A stretch of DNA of 64,000 bases from Candidatus Zymogenaceae bacterium (GTDB lineage: Bacteria; Desulfobacterota; Zymogenia; Zymogenales; Zymogenaceae). Under the pieces are notes generated by a model that was not told where the DNA came from, searched no databases, and worked only from the letters and a program-made list of their open reading frames with translations. The stretch covers positions 96,856 to 160,855 of the forward strand of contig JAFGAS010000074.1 of NCBI GenBank assembly GCA_016933535.1, written 5' to 3'. Both the position numbers and the translations under genes were made by a program. Positions within the stretch are counted from its first letter, which is position 1, and each line of letters begins with the position of its first letter. This document shows positions 26,053-35,166 of this stretch, piece after piece.

Positions 26053-27530
26053 GATTCTCCATCGAGCGTGAACGTCGCCTGATTTCCGCTATACGCATCT
26101 GTCAGGGCCGGTACAACTTCCTTGAACCAAATTCCCCGTGCCGAGGGATAGGTCGTGAATGTCACGGTATCTGCTGAGGCCCACGTTCCACCCCAGCATG
26201 AGGTCGGAATGGCGAAGTAATAACTTCCCCAATGTGCTACTGCGAAGGCCGAGGTTATTACCCCTGACCCGATTGTCCCTGATGAAGCCCCGGCCACCGT
26301 AAACTCTGTCGCAGACGAGAAGGTAACGGTGAACGTATCATACGTCGCGCCGAGGTCGTAATCGGTGATGTTATCCGTAAACGTCCCCAGGGCAGAAGAT
26401 TTTACCGGCGTGCTGTGATCTGCCGCGACGGTGCCGAGTTCCAAAACCCCCGCCACTACGGTTCCGGTAGTTCCATAATGAACCGAGTTATCAAGACCTA
26501 ACTCCGTGTCTGCGGTGGAATCTGAAACGACTTGGATTGAGTTTTCGGCATAATAATCGTCGGTCTCTATCGAAACCTTGTCAGTATCGTAGACCGCTGC
26601 CGTCGCCCCTACCAATGTCGCGTTGATCGTAGCAACAACCTCGGCGGCCGTTTGCCCGTCTGCCGCAAAGGTGATAGTTTGTGAATCACCACCGTTGACC
26701 TTAATGATAAGCGTCAGCCCGTCGAGGTCGAATGTTTCCCCCTCGGTCCCCTCAACAATGCCCTGTGTCTTTACGGCATGATTCGAGACGATCGCCGAGG
26801 ACACGGTGATGGTCGCCTCCTCGGAAGCCCACGAAACGGCGGTGACAAGGCAGTATTCTATCAAGGGGAGCCCGTCACCATCGAGCACGTCCCAGTCTAC
26901 CAGGGCTACGTACATCCCCACGTACACCCCCGATGCCGCCTCGTAGTCTGCAACGATGGTTGTTGATACCCCCCCGGTCAGCGCCGTATGGAGGTCGCCC
27001 GATCCGATCCAGAACGTCCGCGCATGGTCGGTATTGGCCGGGTCGCTGCCCCTGATCATGGTCGATATGGTGAAATTCTGCGTATCGATGTATGACGCTA
27101 CGGTGGCGAGCCCCCGGAAGGCCCCGGCCGAGGTCGTAAAGAGAACCAGCGTCCCGACGGCAAGCTCCGGGTGCGTCGCGGCCATCGTCACCTTGCGGGT
27201 CCCGGACGTCCACGTGATGTTCGTGTCCTCCCAGCCGATATCGTCTGCCGTCTCCTGGGTATCGTCATAACCCCCGCGGGTGATCTGCATGTAATCACCG
27301 GCGGTAGAAAGGCGGTCGGCCATGAATTTAGCTTCGGTCAGGGTTCCGGAGAGTTTCTTGATATGTGCTTTGCGATATCTCGTCTGCCCGGCAGTCCGTT
27401 CCGATTCCGGGACGTGAGGGAACAGGTTAGCGGCGGCGTTATCAATCACGGCATTGTTGGTAATAATTCCACCATTACCCGTTGCATCTGATATTACCGA
27501 TGATTTAAAAAGACCCGTTGAAGCGGTCAT
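26049..27530 (-). CDS. Phage structural protein (493 residues), virion surface or tail
   Basis: A Thr/Ser/Ala-rich beta protein with 'SERTAGQTRYRKAHIKKLSG' near the N terminus, a stretch seen in phage virion-associated proteins. The later part has Ig-like character ('SATEFTVAGASSGTIGSG'). It is too short and too beta-rich to be a tape-measure protein. Exact role unknown. Confidence 0.55.
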   Translation of the reverse strand: MTASTGLFKSSVISDATGNGGIITNNAVIDNAAANLFPHVPESERTAGQTRYRKAHIKKLSGTLTEAKFMADRLSTAGDYMQITRGGYDDTQETADDIGWEDTNITWTSGTRKVTMAATHPELAVGTLVLFTTSAGAFRGLATVASYIDTQNFTISTMIRGSDPANTDHARTFWIGSGDLHTALTGGVSTTIVADYEAASGVYVGMYVALVDWDVLDGDGLPLIEYCLVTAVSWASEEATITVSSAIVSNHAVKTQGIVEGTEGETFDLDGLTLIIKVNGGDSQTITFAADGQTAAEVVATINATLVGATAAVYDTDKVSIETDDYYAENSIQVVSDSTADTELGLDNSVHYGTTGTVVAGVLELGTVAADHSTPVKSSALGTFTDNITDYDLGATYDTFTVTFSSATEFTVAGASSGTIGSGVITSAFAVAHWGSYYFAIPTSCWGGTWASADTVTFTTYPSARGIWFKEVVPALTDAYSGNQATFTLDGES

Positions 27531-27603
27531 GTTATGCCCCGTTTTAAGGAATCGACTATCTATTACTAGTCTGTGTCGTACGTATAAAAATCATGGGAAG
27601 AAG

Positions 27604-27993
27604 TCATCCAACACACATAAGATAGATAGTACCTATCCACCATGTATTATCGTCTGGATTTGAATGGATCGTTAATGTCTCCATTTGTATCGCTCCGCCT
27701 AATTCTTCATTACAAAAACGAACGGTATAGTACATTCCATTGAGTATGAGCGTATAGTAGGCCCCAACAACCTTAGATAGTGTTCGAAGTGCATCCACTG
27801 TGGAGCCTTTGAGCCAACCGGTTTCCCGTATCGATTCAAGGGTGATGGGAAAATGCCGTCCCCGAGTATGAGTTAGGACAATTTCTGTACCATCAATTGC
27901 TATGGCTGTCTCGGTTATTGAGTCATGGTATCGATTCATATCAACCCACAGAGGGGTATGATCGAGGACAATACCACCGATAGTACAGCCCAT
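27604..27993 (-). CDS. Phage tail protein, unknown (129 residues)
   Basis: Begins 'MGCTIGGIVLDHT' after a GGGAG ribosome site. Mixed alpha/beta with a conserved-looking 'GRHFPITLES' and a Trp-rich end; size and position suit a distal-tail or tail-tip subunit. The reading frame stays open about 75 bp upstream of the ATG, so a truncated 5' end cannot be fully excluded. Confidence 0.55.
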   Translation of the reverse strand: MGCTIGGIVLDHTPLWVDMNRYHDSITETAIAIDGTEIVLTHTRGRHFPITLESIRETGWLKGSTVDALRTLSKVVGAYYTLILNGMYYTVRFCNEELGGAIQMETLTIHSNPDDNTWWIGTIYLMCVG

Positions 27994-28627
27994 TATTGAC
28001 TCCCTTTTCGAACTTGGATATCGTAATATTTCATTGAACCGTTTTCCACTCCCTTCTAAAGTTTTGGCCCCTTCATCTTCACTTTCCGAAGATTATGACA
28101 CAAGATGATAATCTTAATTTAGTTTATGAATCGACAAATGGACGTATACAAATCGAATCATAACGATGGTGGGAACTACTCGTCTATTCTCTTGTTCTGT
28201 CTGGTCACACATATTTGTTTATGGACACATTAATAGCGGGATTCCATTTGTAACATTTCGACATGGTTCGTAATATGTGAAGACCTCTCCACATATATTA
28301 GACGATGGCACCTTTAGTATTAGGCACTCTTAGCGCACCTCAGACACCAAGAAAATTATAGAAACCTATTTTCGATTATCCTATTCACCTAAGTTGAAAG
28401 ACGTGTGTTTCTCTTCAAAGGTCAACGACACACAACTCGTTTCTCTTCTGGAAATTCGAAAGGGAAACTTGGGGCACACGACTAATATGGGCACTTCTTA
28501 AATCTCGTTGATCTCAGAAAAAAGTCGATACTCGCGTTTCTATCACAAACGTTCCTCTCCTCGTAGAGCCTATACCTATAACCGTTACCGATTGAGCATA
28601 AAACCTATCCGCTACATAAGGAAATGA
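27994..28627. other. Gene-free gap where a tape-measure gene would be expected
   Basis: About 630 bp with stop codons in every frame I followed on the minus strand, and lower G+C than the neighbouring genes. In tailed phages the chaperone and tape-measure genes lie between the tail-tube gene and the distal tail genes, which is this position. It may be decayed coding sequence or a deletion scar. Confidence 0.5.
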
Positions 28628-29395
28628 CTATGGCGTATATATCTCCCAACCCCCATATGTGCCGTAGACTCCATCGCTGTCTCTCAAAAATTTGATTTTA
28701 CTGGTTACCCCTGCCCACGCACCTCCTTCTCCGGGTTTCAAAGGAAGCTCTGCCTCAGAGGAGAAATTGACCTTACTATGGGAAATTCGCAAATAATCGC
28801 CACTAACCATAGGTTTGGTGAGCCGTATGGAGTAATCGATTGGTGATGAATCCTCGAAAATCTTGAAAGATTTACCCACACAGGTGTTATAAGTGTAATC
28901 AACGTGAACCATTTGGCTGTCTCCAATTGATCCGCCTGTGATTCGCTTCAGATGCCCACCTTTACGGTCCAGGTAGTAATCGTTCCCCTCGGAATATGTA
29001 ACACTGCCCTCTTCGTTGGTAACTTTCACTGGAGTATTAAATGTGAAATCTGCCGCATGGGTAAGTGCAATCCAATCTATACCCTTCATAATCACTTCTT
29101 CATTCATTACCGTTTGAGTCCCGGCCGCCGAAGTAGTTATGCTCCCGCCATGTAGCACTATATTCCACAGGTCTATATCCGCGATCTCCTCCCAGATGAA
29201 ATCAATCTCAATATCCACTTTGCCGAAAATCGTCTTATCAACACCAAAGGGATATCCCGAAGTATCAAGATGGGTGATCTCCTTCCCGTTAACCCTTATG
29301 ATTTCTTCTCTGATAATCCCTAGAGTTTCCCAACCGAAACCATCGTTGACTTCAATAGCTCCTATCGCTGAGCGGTCGAGGTTCTCCGTTCCCAT
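28628..29395 (-). CDS. Major tail (tube) protein-like
   Basis: 255 residues from the ATG at 29395, which has a GGAGGG ribosome site (an earlier in-frame codon adds unrelated sequence). Features of tail-tube proteins: an N-terminal 'GAIEVNDGFGWETLG' strand, a central 'IEIDFIWEEI' and a C-terminal beta-rich segment with 'GGAWAGVTSKIKF'. It follows adaptor and completion genes in the standard order. Assignment rests on size, composition and place. Confidence 0.6.
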   Translation of the reverse strand: MGTENLDRSAIGAIEVNDGFGWETLGIIREEIIRVNGKEITHLDTSGYPFGVDKTIFGKVDIEIDFIWEEIADIDLWNIVLHGGSITTSAAGTQTVMNEEVIMKGIDWIALTHAADFTFNTPVKVTNEEGSVTYSEGNDYYLDRKGGHLKRITGGSIGDSQMVHVDYTYNTCVGKSFKIFEDSSPIDYSIRLTKPMVSGDYLRISHSKVNFSSEAELPLKPGEGGAWAGVTSKIKFLRDSDGVYGTYGGWEIYTP

Positions 29396-29420
29396 ATAGT
29401 CCCTCCTCAGTCCTATTCCT

Positions 29421-29870
29421 TCAGCTGTCTTTCGACAGGAACTGGAATGACACCACATATCTATAATCAAAAAGACCCGTTTCGGTAATTACACCGTCCC
29501 TCCCACCTTCCAAAACATTATAAACGATGAAACACGCCGTTATAAAACTCTTCCTATGCAGAAGCTCTCGAAGCCTCCCTTCAATAGCCGCCCGAAGGTC
29601 TCGGTTCTCGATCTTGGTGAATATGTGTAGGCAGTATTGTTCCGTCCACTCGTCAACACCGGAGCCAAGGTGAATCGGCGCGGGAGCAGGCCTTGTTTCG
29701 ATAATGATATAAGCCGGCTTTATCGTGCTTATTTTCGGAGGTTCTAAATCACTCGGTGAGAGTCGGACTCGTGTATCGATTGAGTCGCCTCCCAGATACG
29801 CTAAGAGAATCGAGTCTCCGACTAATAGCTCGTACATCAGCTCTTGAATCTCGCTTTCAAATAGTGCCAT
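29421..29870 (-). CDS. Tail completion/terminator-like protein
   Basis: 149 residues from the ATG at 29870 ('MALFESEIQELMYELL'). The alpha/beta layout with an N-terminal helix, 'VRLSPSDLEPPK' and 'AYIIIETRP' recalls the family of small proteins that cap the tail or join it to the head. It lies between adaptor and tail-tube genes as expected. Confidence 0.6.
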   Translation of the reverse strand: MALFESEIQELMYELLVGDSILLAYLGGDSIDTRVRLSPSDLEPPKISTIKPAYIIIETRPAPAPIHLGSGVDEWTEQYCLHIFTKIENRDLRAAIEGRLRELLHRKSFITACFIVYNVLEGGRDGVITETGLFDYRYVVSFQFLSKDS

Positions 29871-29908
29871 TTCCCACACTCCACACAAACGTTATATCGA
29901 AAAAGCGC

Positions 29909-30250
29909 TTATGCATCCTGAATCTCATCGGTTTGTCTAAGACAGAACTCGAGATGTGTGCCACGGTTTTCTAGGGAATCGATGACGTAGTATGTGTTGT
30001 TAATTACTGTTCGGTCCCCTTTTTGAATATCGGTAGAGGCCGCTGTAAAGCCTGTGAAATCAACTGAATTCTCCATACCTCGAAAAGATCTCCGATAGGA
30101 GGAGTCTCGAAGTTGAAGATACACTTTAGTCGCCGAAATAGATTCCTCCCAAACACCGCTTATGCATCGCTGAAAGCCCACGAAATCTCCGAGAAGATCG
30201 ATGATACGAGAGGCCACATCCAACATGGCTCGGTCAGGCAATATCGACAT
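29909..30250 (-). CDS. Head-tail adaptor-like protein
   Basis: 113 residues with AAGGAGGG ahead of the ATG. A helical N terminus ('LDVASRIIDLLGDFVGF') and a beta-rich C terminus ('DRTVINNTYYVIDSLENRGTH') match phage head-closure/head-tail joining proteins. Role inferred from position and fold impression. Confidence 0.6.
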   Translation of the reverse strand: MSILPDRAMLDVASRIIDLLGDFVGFQRCISGVWEESISATKVYLQLRDSSYRRSFRGMENSVDFTGFTAASTDIQKGDRTVINNTYYVIDSLENRGTHLEFCLRQTDEIQDA

Positions 30251-31128
30251 GATTCCCTCCTTAACATTTGGCCGGGGGAGGGGGATAAGGACACCCCCTC
30301 CCCCAGGCCCTATAACCCGAAATCACGGTAACCTTCAACGCCCGCCTCTCACACCTTTCACGTATCGCCGGGACTTAGATGAAGGATAGGTAATCTCGGG
30401 CCGATTGCCTATATGCACTTAGTTCTTATGATGATGATTATGTCACGGGAAATACAGTGAGATGAAAATTATGAATTGTCTATCTTCAAAAAACGGAAGT
30501 TCCGTCTCTGAATAAGCGGGACTATCAGTCTTCTTTGCTAGAAAAATGGACTAGGCAGCTGGCTCTATATCACAACTACATTATTTCTGTATTTTGGTGG
30601 GGACTCGCTTCTAGTGGTCTCTCCCGACCTCTTAACTGATATACACCGTATCTTCCATACACGTTTTTTCTGTCTTCTCCACAAGACCCATATCCCTCTC
30701 CTATTAGAACATGGATCGAGCCGTCTCGTAGCGACGTGATAAGAACGGATTTCCCGTTCTCCACGTTGCGGTAGATCTGACCTTATCATCGTGTTGATTT
30801 TCGCCCCGTCTACGTTCTCGGTGATCTGGTCCAAGACGCAAAAGGTCGGCTTTCATCTGGTTATTCTGTCGGAAGATATCAGGATTCATCGGTCGGCGGC
30901 GCGGCAGGATTGTACTTTGTTCCGGATTACACGAACGTAACGGCACTGATAACGAGAGAAGTGTCTATTGATTCCAGGTCAATGTCCCAAGACAGCGAAA
31001 TATTCCACTACGGAAATAACTCTCGGTCTTACGTATGGACTAAACGGCGGGATTCTGCTCCTCCCCGGTTTCCGGGAATATTACGGTCGATCACGTCTCC
31101 TCTATGGTTAGAATATCTACATTATCCT
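30251..31128. other. Gene-free stretch with a G-tract hairpin leader
   Basis: About 880 bp in which only short, overlapping frames of low quality exist. A strong hairpin, GGGGGAGGGGG (30274-30284) with CCCCCTCCCCC (30294-30304), lies directly upstream of the adaptor gene and could shield or process its mRNA. The rest may be decayed phage DNA. Confidence 0.45.
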
Positions 31129-32571
31129 CTAGTAGCTGTACCGGGGACGGTTGGATATCCCATTGGGTGTGCTATAAGGATCGCCGGTTCCCTCCTGATA
31201 AACGGCGCTCCAGTTACCGACGCCTTCCTTGGAGTAAATCTTCAGATAGAAAGTACCGCCACCCGTAAGCTGGATGATCTCTCCGTTGTCGAGATCAAAA
31301 TCGCCCAGAACCTCAATTCCATCCTCACTGATGACCTTTACCCAAAAATCCGCTATCCCCTTTGGATAGCTGAACGTAACCTCAACGTAGTTTACTTTCG
31401 CATTAACGATAAAGGTCCTAAATTCACCGGGACCGGCAAGATAGCCCTTTTCGAGGCTGGTACCGGGAGGAAGCTTCGCTTTATCGGGGAATGGAGGAAA
31501 TTTTGGCGTAAGCGGTACCGCCGGACTTTCTCCTTCAGACGGGCTCGTTCCAAGGGCCACCGTCTCGGCCGGCGGACCACCGAAATAGAAGGCCGTAAAC
31601 GAGCCGGCGCCTCCCCGCGAATAAATAGTAATCAGATACTTTCCCTTCTTGTTCAGATCAATAATCTTTTCGTTTTGCAGGTTAAAATCGCCCAGAACCT
31701 TTTTCCCGTCTTCAGTGACTACCTTCACCCAGATATCCGCGTCTTTCGTGGGACTGTCAAGGTAGATACTGATCCCGTCGGTCTTGGCCTCAAAGGGGAA
31801 CTCCTTTCTATCGTTTCCTCCTTTGAGATCTCCCTCGGCGATAATGTAGGATTGCGGGACAGGAGATCCTGAGGGATTAAATTTCGCCATAAACCCTCCC
31901 GATCCTCGGGTGGCGTAAACGGTCAGGTAGAAGTTACCCCCCCCATAGAGTTCGATAATCTCGCCCTTATCCAGATCGTATTGGCCCAGGACCGTCCGCT
32001 TGTCACCGCCCACCACCCGGACGGAAAGGGACATGACATCTCTTGGATAATAGAAAACCACTTCAACGTAGCTTGACTTAGCCGGGATACGAAAGACGTG
32101 CGTGTCGTCCGGACCGGAGAGTCTCCCGCTGACGGTGACTTCTCCGGAATCTGACAGCGAATTGCTCGAAAGCGGAGTTGAAGGTGCGCCGGGAGGCCCA
32201 CCTATCGAAGGAACGGCTGGCGGTGATACCTCAAAATTATAGTCGGCGCTCCAATTGCCCGCCCCATTTCTAGAGTAGACGGTCACCGTAAAAAGGCCTG
32301 CACCGATCAGCGTTATCGAGTTCCAGTTATCCAGATCATACCTGCTGACGGTACCCACCTGATCAACGGTACTGACCCAGAAGTCAACCGATCCTTTTGG
32401 ATATGAAAATGTAATATCTGTGTTCCCACCGGGGCTCGTGACCGTAAAGGAAGATGAGTCTCCCGCACCCTTAAGGTGGCCGTGCTCGGTTCGGGCGTAC
32501 GCGGTACCAACGGCAGCAACGGTGATGACAATACCGATGATAATAACCACAAAAATACCAGTTTTCTTCAT
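31129..32571 (-). CDS. Secreted four-repeat beta protein (PPC-like domains)
   Basis: 480 residues. A signal peptide (about 1-21, 'GTAYA' before cleavage) is followed by four tandem domains of about 90-100 residues, each beginning 'LxGxGDxxxF' and containing 'ADFWVKVxxEDGxxVLGDFDLxxGEIIxL' and 'TFYLxIYSxxGxGxW'. They resemble bacterial pre-peptidase C-terminal (PPC) beta-sandwiches. No enzyme domain is attached. It sits inside the phage morphogenesis run between two gene-free stretches, which is unusual: a secreted protein is not a virion part, so it is probably a cargo (moron) or inserted host gene. A GTG five codons upstream is an alternative start. Confidence 0.7.
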   Translation of the reverse strand: MKKTGIFVVIIIGIVITVAAVGTAYARTEHGHLKGAGDSSSFTVTSPGGNTDITFSYPKGSVDFWVSTVDQVGTVSRYDLDNWNSITLIGAGLFTVTVYSRNGAGNWSADYNFEVSPPAVPSIGGPPGAPSTPLSSNSLSDSGEVTVSGRLSGPDDTHVFRIPAKSSYVEVVFYYPRDVMSLSVRVVGGDKRTVLGQYDLDKGEIIELYGGGNFYLTVYATRGSGGFMAKFNPSGSPVPQSYIIAEGDLKGGNDRKEFPFEAKTDGISIYLDSPTKDADIWVKVVTEDGKKVLGDFNLQNEKIIDLNKKGKYLITIYSRGGAGSFTAFYFGGPPAETVALGTSPSEGESPAVPLTPKFPPFPDKAKLPPGTSLEKGYLAGPGEFRTFIVNAKVNYVEVTFSYPKGIADFWVKVISEDGIEVLGDFDLDNGEIIQLTGGGTFYLKIYSKEGVGNWSAVYQEGTGDPYSTPNGISNRPRYSY

Positions 32572-33118
32572 TAGTCTACCATTCACTATATATGTATATG
32601 AATTATTATAGATTTTTTACGGCTCCCGTGTCAAAAGAAATATCGCAATCCCTGATAGAGATCGATACACCGATCACTTTTGATAAAACAGGCGAACGTA
32701 GACCCTTCCGTTCTTTGCCGGAGAGATATTCATATATACTTTGTTGGGAGATTATGAAGTGATTCGTGGACAAAGGCCGTTTCGGGCCGGGCTTGAGCTA
32801 CATGTCGCATTGAGGCGGGCTTAATGATAACATTATTTCACCCGATCGTACATCCCATGAAAAGATAGTACCGGAAATCATTCACAGTATGTCCATCGAG
32901 ATCTAAAAAGAAAAATGAGAACCTGTCCAATAAACCATCGGAATCGTCGGATAAACATCGGTCAGACGATAACCATAACAGGAACGGGGCCCCGAGTTTG
33001 ATAAAGCCGCCGGCACCCCGTATAAGAAATCTCACGGTTTGTCCGAATGATCCTTAACCATCGATACGATGAGAAAAGGACCCCCGGACGAAAAAAGCGT
33101 TTTCTAATCAATTGCCTA
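32572..33118. other. Gene-free stretch upstream of the four-repeat protein
   Basis: About 550 bp without a supported gene. It separates the capsid block from the inserted secreted-protein gene and may carry that gene's promoter. Confidence 0.4.
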
Positions 33119-33322
33119 TCAGTCCATCCCATCAATCCTGGCCTTTCCGAAGATTATCCCCTCCCCTCCGGCAAGATCGGTCTTGATGACCTCCCTTAGC
33201 CGGACAAGGGCGGCCAGAGTCTTTTCCTGATCGACACTAAGCTCGCCGACGGAAAAGGTCCCGACCTTCAACGCCGCGATCTCGGTCTCAACAGCGTCGA
33301 GCTGCTCCCTGGTGAATCCCAT
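33119..33322 (-). CDS. gpW-like head-tail joining protein
   Basis: 67 residues: an N-terminal helix 'FTREQLDAVETEIAALKVG', a short beta hairpin ('TFSVGELSV') and a second helix 'TLAALVRLREVIKTDL'. This helix-hairpin-helix pattern and length match the lambda gpW family, which plugs the portal before the tail is added. Start codon overlaps the upstream stop. Confidence 0.6.
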   Translation of the reverse strand: MGFTREQLDAVETEIAALKVGTFSVGELSVDQEKTLAALVRLREVIKTDLAGGEGIIFGKARIDGMD

Positions 33323-33609
33323 CAGTAAACCTCCAACCGATAGGGCTCAGTCCCATTCTGGCCCCGCAACCATACCGTCTCGTGACGGCAGAAGTCCATC
33401 TTTCGCATTTCACCCGGCATCACCCTTCCGTGGACGTTCTGACCGTCAAACGAGTACTCAATCGAGCCGCTCTCGGCATCATTGAAAAGCGTGATGGAAA
33501 AAGAAGTAAATCCGAAGTCGAACGCCCCAAACAGGGTGGTGAGAGCCTGCCCACTGTCGTCGGAAAACCAGCCGTGCTTCGACATCTGAATATCGCTGAT
33601 GATCGACAT
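33322..33609 (-). CDS. Small capsid-adjacent phage protein
   Basis: 95 residues, beta-rich ('FGFTSFSITLFNDAESGSIEYSFDG'), starting at the ATG at 33609 with GGAGG seven bases upstream. It lies between a terminator behind the capsid gene and the gpW-like gene. No family recognised; possibly a head decoration or stabilising protein. Confidence 0.6.
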   Translation of the reverse strand: MSIISDIQMSKHGWFSDDSGQALTTLFGAFDFGFTSFSITLFNDAESGSIEYSFDGQNVHGRVMPGEMRKMDFCRHETVWLRGQNGTEPYRLEVY

Positions 33610-33623
33610 GATCGTTTCCTCCA

Positions 33624-33652
33624 AAAAAAGAGGGGGGAGGATATCCTCCCCC
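33624..33652 (-). terminator. Terminator behind the capsid gene
   Basis: A perfect 20-bp palindrome GGGGGAGGAT/ATCCTCCCCC (33633-33652), followed on the minus strand by CTCTTTTTTT. It would let the upstream capsid genes be transcribed in excess over downstream joining and tail genes. Confidence 0.75.
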
Positions 33653-33667
33653 AGAAGCCGCGCCTTA

Positions 33668-34651
33668 TCAACTCGTAGCCAAGTTACACCCGTACCAGTA
33701 GCGCCACTGGACTACACCGACGCCGAAACGCCGCTTGATCTTGGCAAACCAGGTGTCGGTGGCCTCATCACGATAGACGGTAATCTTGGCCGGCTGGCGG
33801 TCGTAAAAGCGCACTCCCCGCCGGGTCACGCCCATATACCAGGCGTTATCGTCTTCAATATATCGCCAGTATATGGGAGTAAACATTCCCTCCAGAACGT
33901 TCTTATTCCCGTAGGCGTCTATCTCGTAGACCGACTGCAGAATCTGGTCAAGGACGAACCGGTTCTTGGGGTTCGTGAGAATAACATTCGGTTCAATCTT
34001 GATCCTTTCTCCCCTCTCGTTGACTGCATTGGTGACGGCCATATTTGTGTAGACGGTCTGAATATTGTCATAGGTAATGTCCAGGCTCGACGTGAGGTTG
34101 CTCAGTTTAACCGAGCCCTTGAGCTTGAAGGGATGACCGTCGGACCCAGCACCAAAAAACGCTTTTGAGTCGTAGATAAACTTCGGATAAGGGTCCTCGT
34201 TGTTGGTAAAGGAGCCGTTAAACGCGATTCGATCGCCGGCCGCCAATGCCCCTTTATTGAAGACCCGCGCAACGGCCTCCTCTTCGGTAATCCTGACTCC
34301 CTCGCCCCACCCCCGGGCAAATTCCATAAGATCGGCATTAAGTTTCCCGGCGTTCAGGTCCGAGAGCATATCGTCGGTAAGGGCGATCTGATCCTTGTAG
34401 GTCTTGAACTTTATATACCAGGTCCATCCTTCGGAAGGCTCAGTGAGCGGTATCTCCTGCCCGTCGGGGATCTCCTTGAGCCGGGATACCCCGATAACCT
34501 CAGTCCCCTTTATACCGTCTCCGGCCGACACCGGCACTACCTCAACAATCTTATCATAGACCGTGCCTTCGGCGTCGTAAGATTCGAAATACCACTCGTA
34601 GAGATCCTGGGTGAGGAGCTCGGGAAAGTTTCCCGATACCATAATTCCCAT
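33668..34651 (-). CDS. Major capsid protein-like
   Basis: 327 residues with AAGGAG ahead of the ATG. It starts 'MGIMVSGNFPELLTQ' and contains 'YKDQIALTDDMLSDLNAGKL', 'RITEEEAVARVFNKG', 'NVILTNPKNRFVLDQIL' and a C-terminal 'FYDRQPAKITVYRDEA', an order of helix, P-loop-like and A-domain elements seen in HK97-fold capsid proteins (Mu gpT-like group). It follows a decoration-protein gene and is followed by a terminator, both typical for capsid genes. Confidence 0.7.
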   Translation of the reverse strand: MGIMVSGNFPELLTQDLYEWYFESYDAEGTVYDKIVEVVPVSAGDGIKGTEVIGVSRLKEIPDGQEIPLTEPSEGWTWYIKFKTYKDQIALTDDMLSDLNAGKLNADLMEFARGWGEGVRITEEEAVARVFNKGALAAGDRIAFNGSFTNNEDPYPKFIYDSKAFFGAGSDGHPFKLKGSVKLSNLTSSLDITYDNIQTVYTNMAVTNAVNERGERIKIEPNVILTNPKNRFVLDQILQSVYEIDAYGNKNVLEGMFTPIYWRYIEDDNAWYMGVTRRGVRFYDRQPAKITVYRDEATDTWFAKIKRRFGVGVVQWRYWYGCNLATS

Positions 34652-34672
34652 AAACGTTCTCCTTTTGCGTTG

Positions 34673-35149
34673 TTATACCCCTGCTGCGCCGTAGTCAATG
34701 TCGGATCCGGCGTCGCTTTCCGAAAATGGTCCCTTGAGCATCACGTAGGCCAGTCCCATTTCTTCATCCACCTCCACGATCCATCCATTCTTGTAGGTAT
34801 CGGCGGCGACGTTAATAGACTGGGCGCCATTGATGTCGCAGGTCTGGAAGCAGTGCCCCCGTACAATGCCCTGGGCGGGGTAGACAAAAACGCTGCCCGG
34901 CATCGCCAGTACGATCTGAATGGAAGTGTCGCCGTCCGCATCCGGCTTAGGATCGACCCTTTCGAGGGCGACACCCACGACGGGATCGGACGCCGCGCTC
35001 CATTTCTTTATGTATCCCGCTCCCGCGGCCCCACCGACGCCGTCCAGGACAACGATATCGCCGTCATCGATCGTGCCGGTGTCCGCGACACCGGCAGTCA
35101 CCACGACCCGGGGACCGTAGCTGTAGCCGTATTTCATGTACGTTGCCAT
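34673..35149 (-). CDS. Capsid decoration protein-like (DUF2190-like)
   Basis: 158 residues from the ATG at 35149 (AAGGAG five bases upstream). Small beta barrel-like protein with 'GTIDDGDIVVLDG', 'DPVVGVALE', 'SIQIVLAMPGSVFVYPAQG', matching capsid-cement proteins that are encoded beside the major capsid gene. Confidence 0.65.
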   Translation of the reverse strand: MATYMKYGYSYGPRVVVTAGVADTGTIDDGDIVVLDGVGGAAGAGYIKKWSAASDPVVGVALERVDPKPDADGDTSIQIVLAMPGSVFVYPAQGIVRGHCFQTCDINGAQSINVAADTYKNGWIVEVDEEMGLAYVMLKGPFSESDAGSDIDYGAAGV

Positions 35150-35166
35150 ACACACTCCTTTCTGAA

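Noticed and set aside
30251..30908. Several short minus-strand frames (for example about 30565-30834) considered as lost head-tail genes.
   Set aside because: They overlap in different frames, lack ribosome sites and show no phage-like sequence features, so the region is described as gene-free.
30910..31872. A 320-codon plus-strand frame in the phage-like module.
   Set aside because: Its second half is antisense to the four-repeat protein, which has a clear signal peptide and domain repeats; the residue make-up (many Arg, Ser) is that of a shadow frame.
32838..33035. A short minus-strand frame ends in MGCTIG, the same six residues that begin the tail gene at 27993, hinting at a duplicated gene start.
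   Set aside because: The bases around the two sites differ outside the six codons, the frame stops at once after the hexapeptide, and there is no ribosome site. Treated as coincidence.
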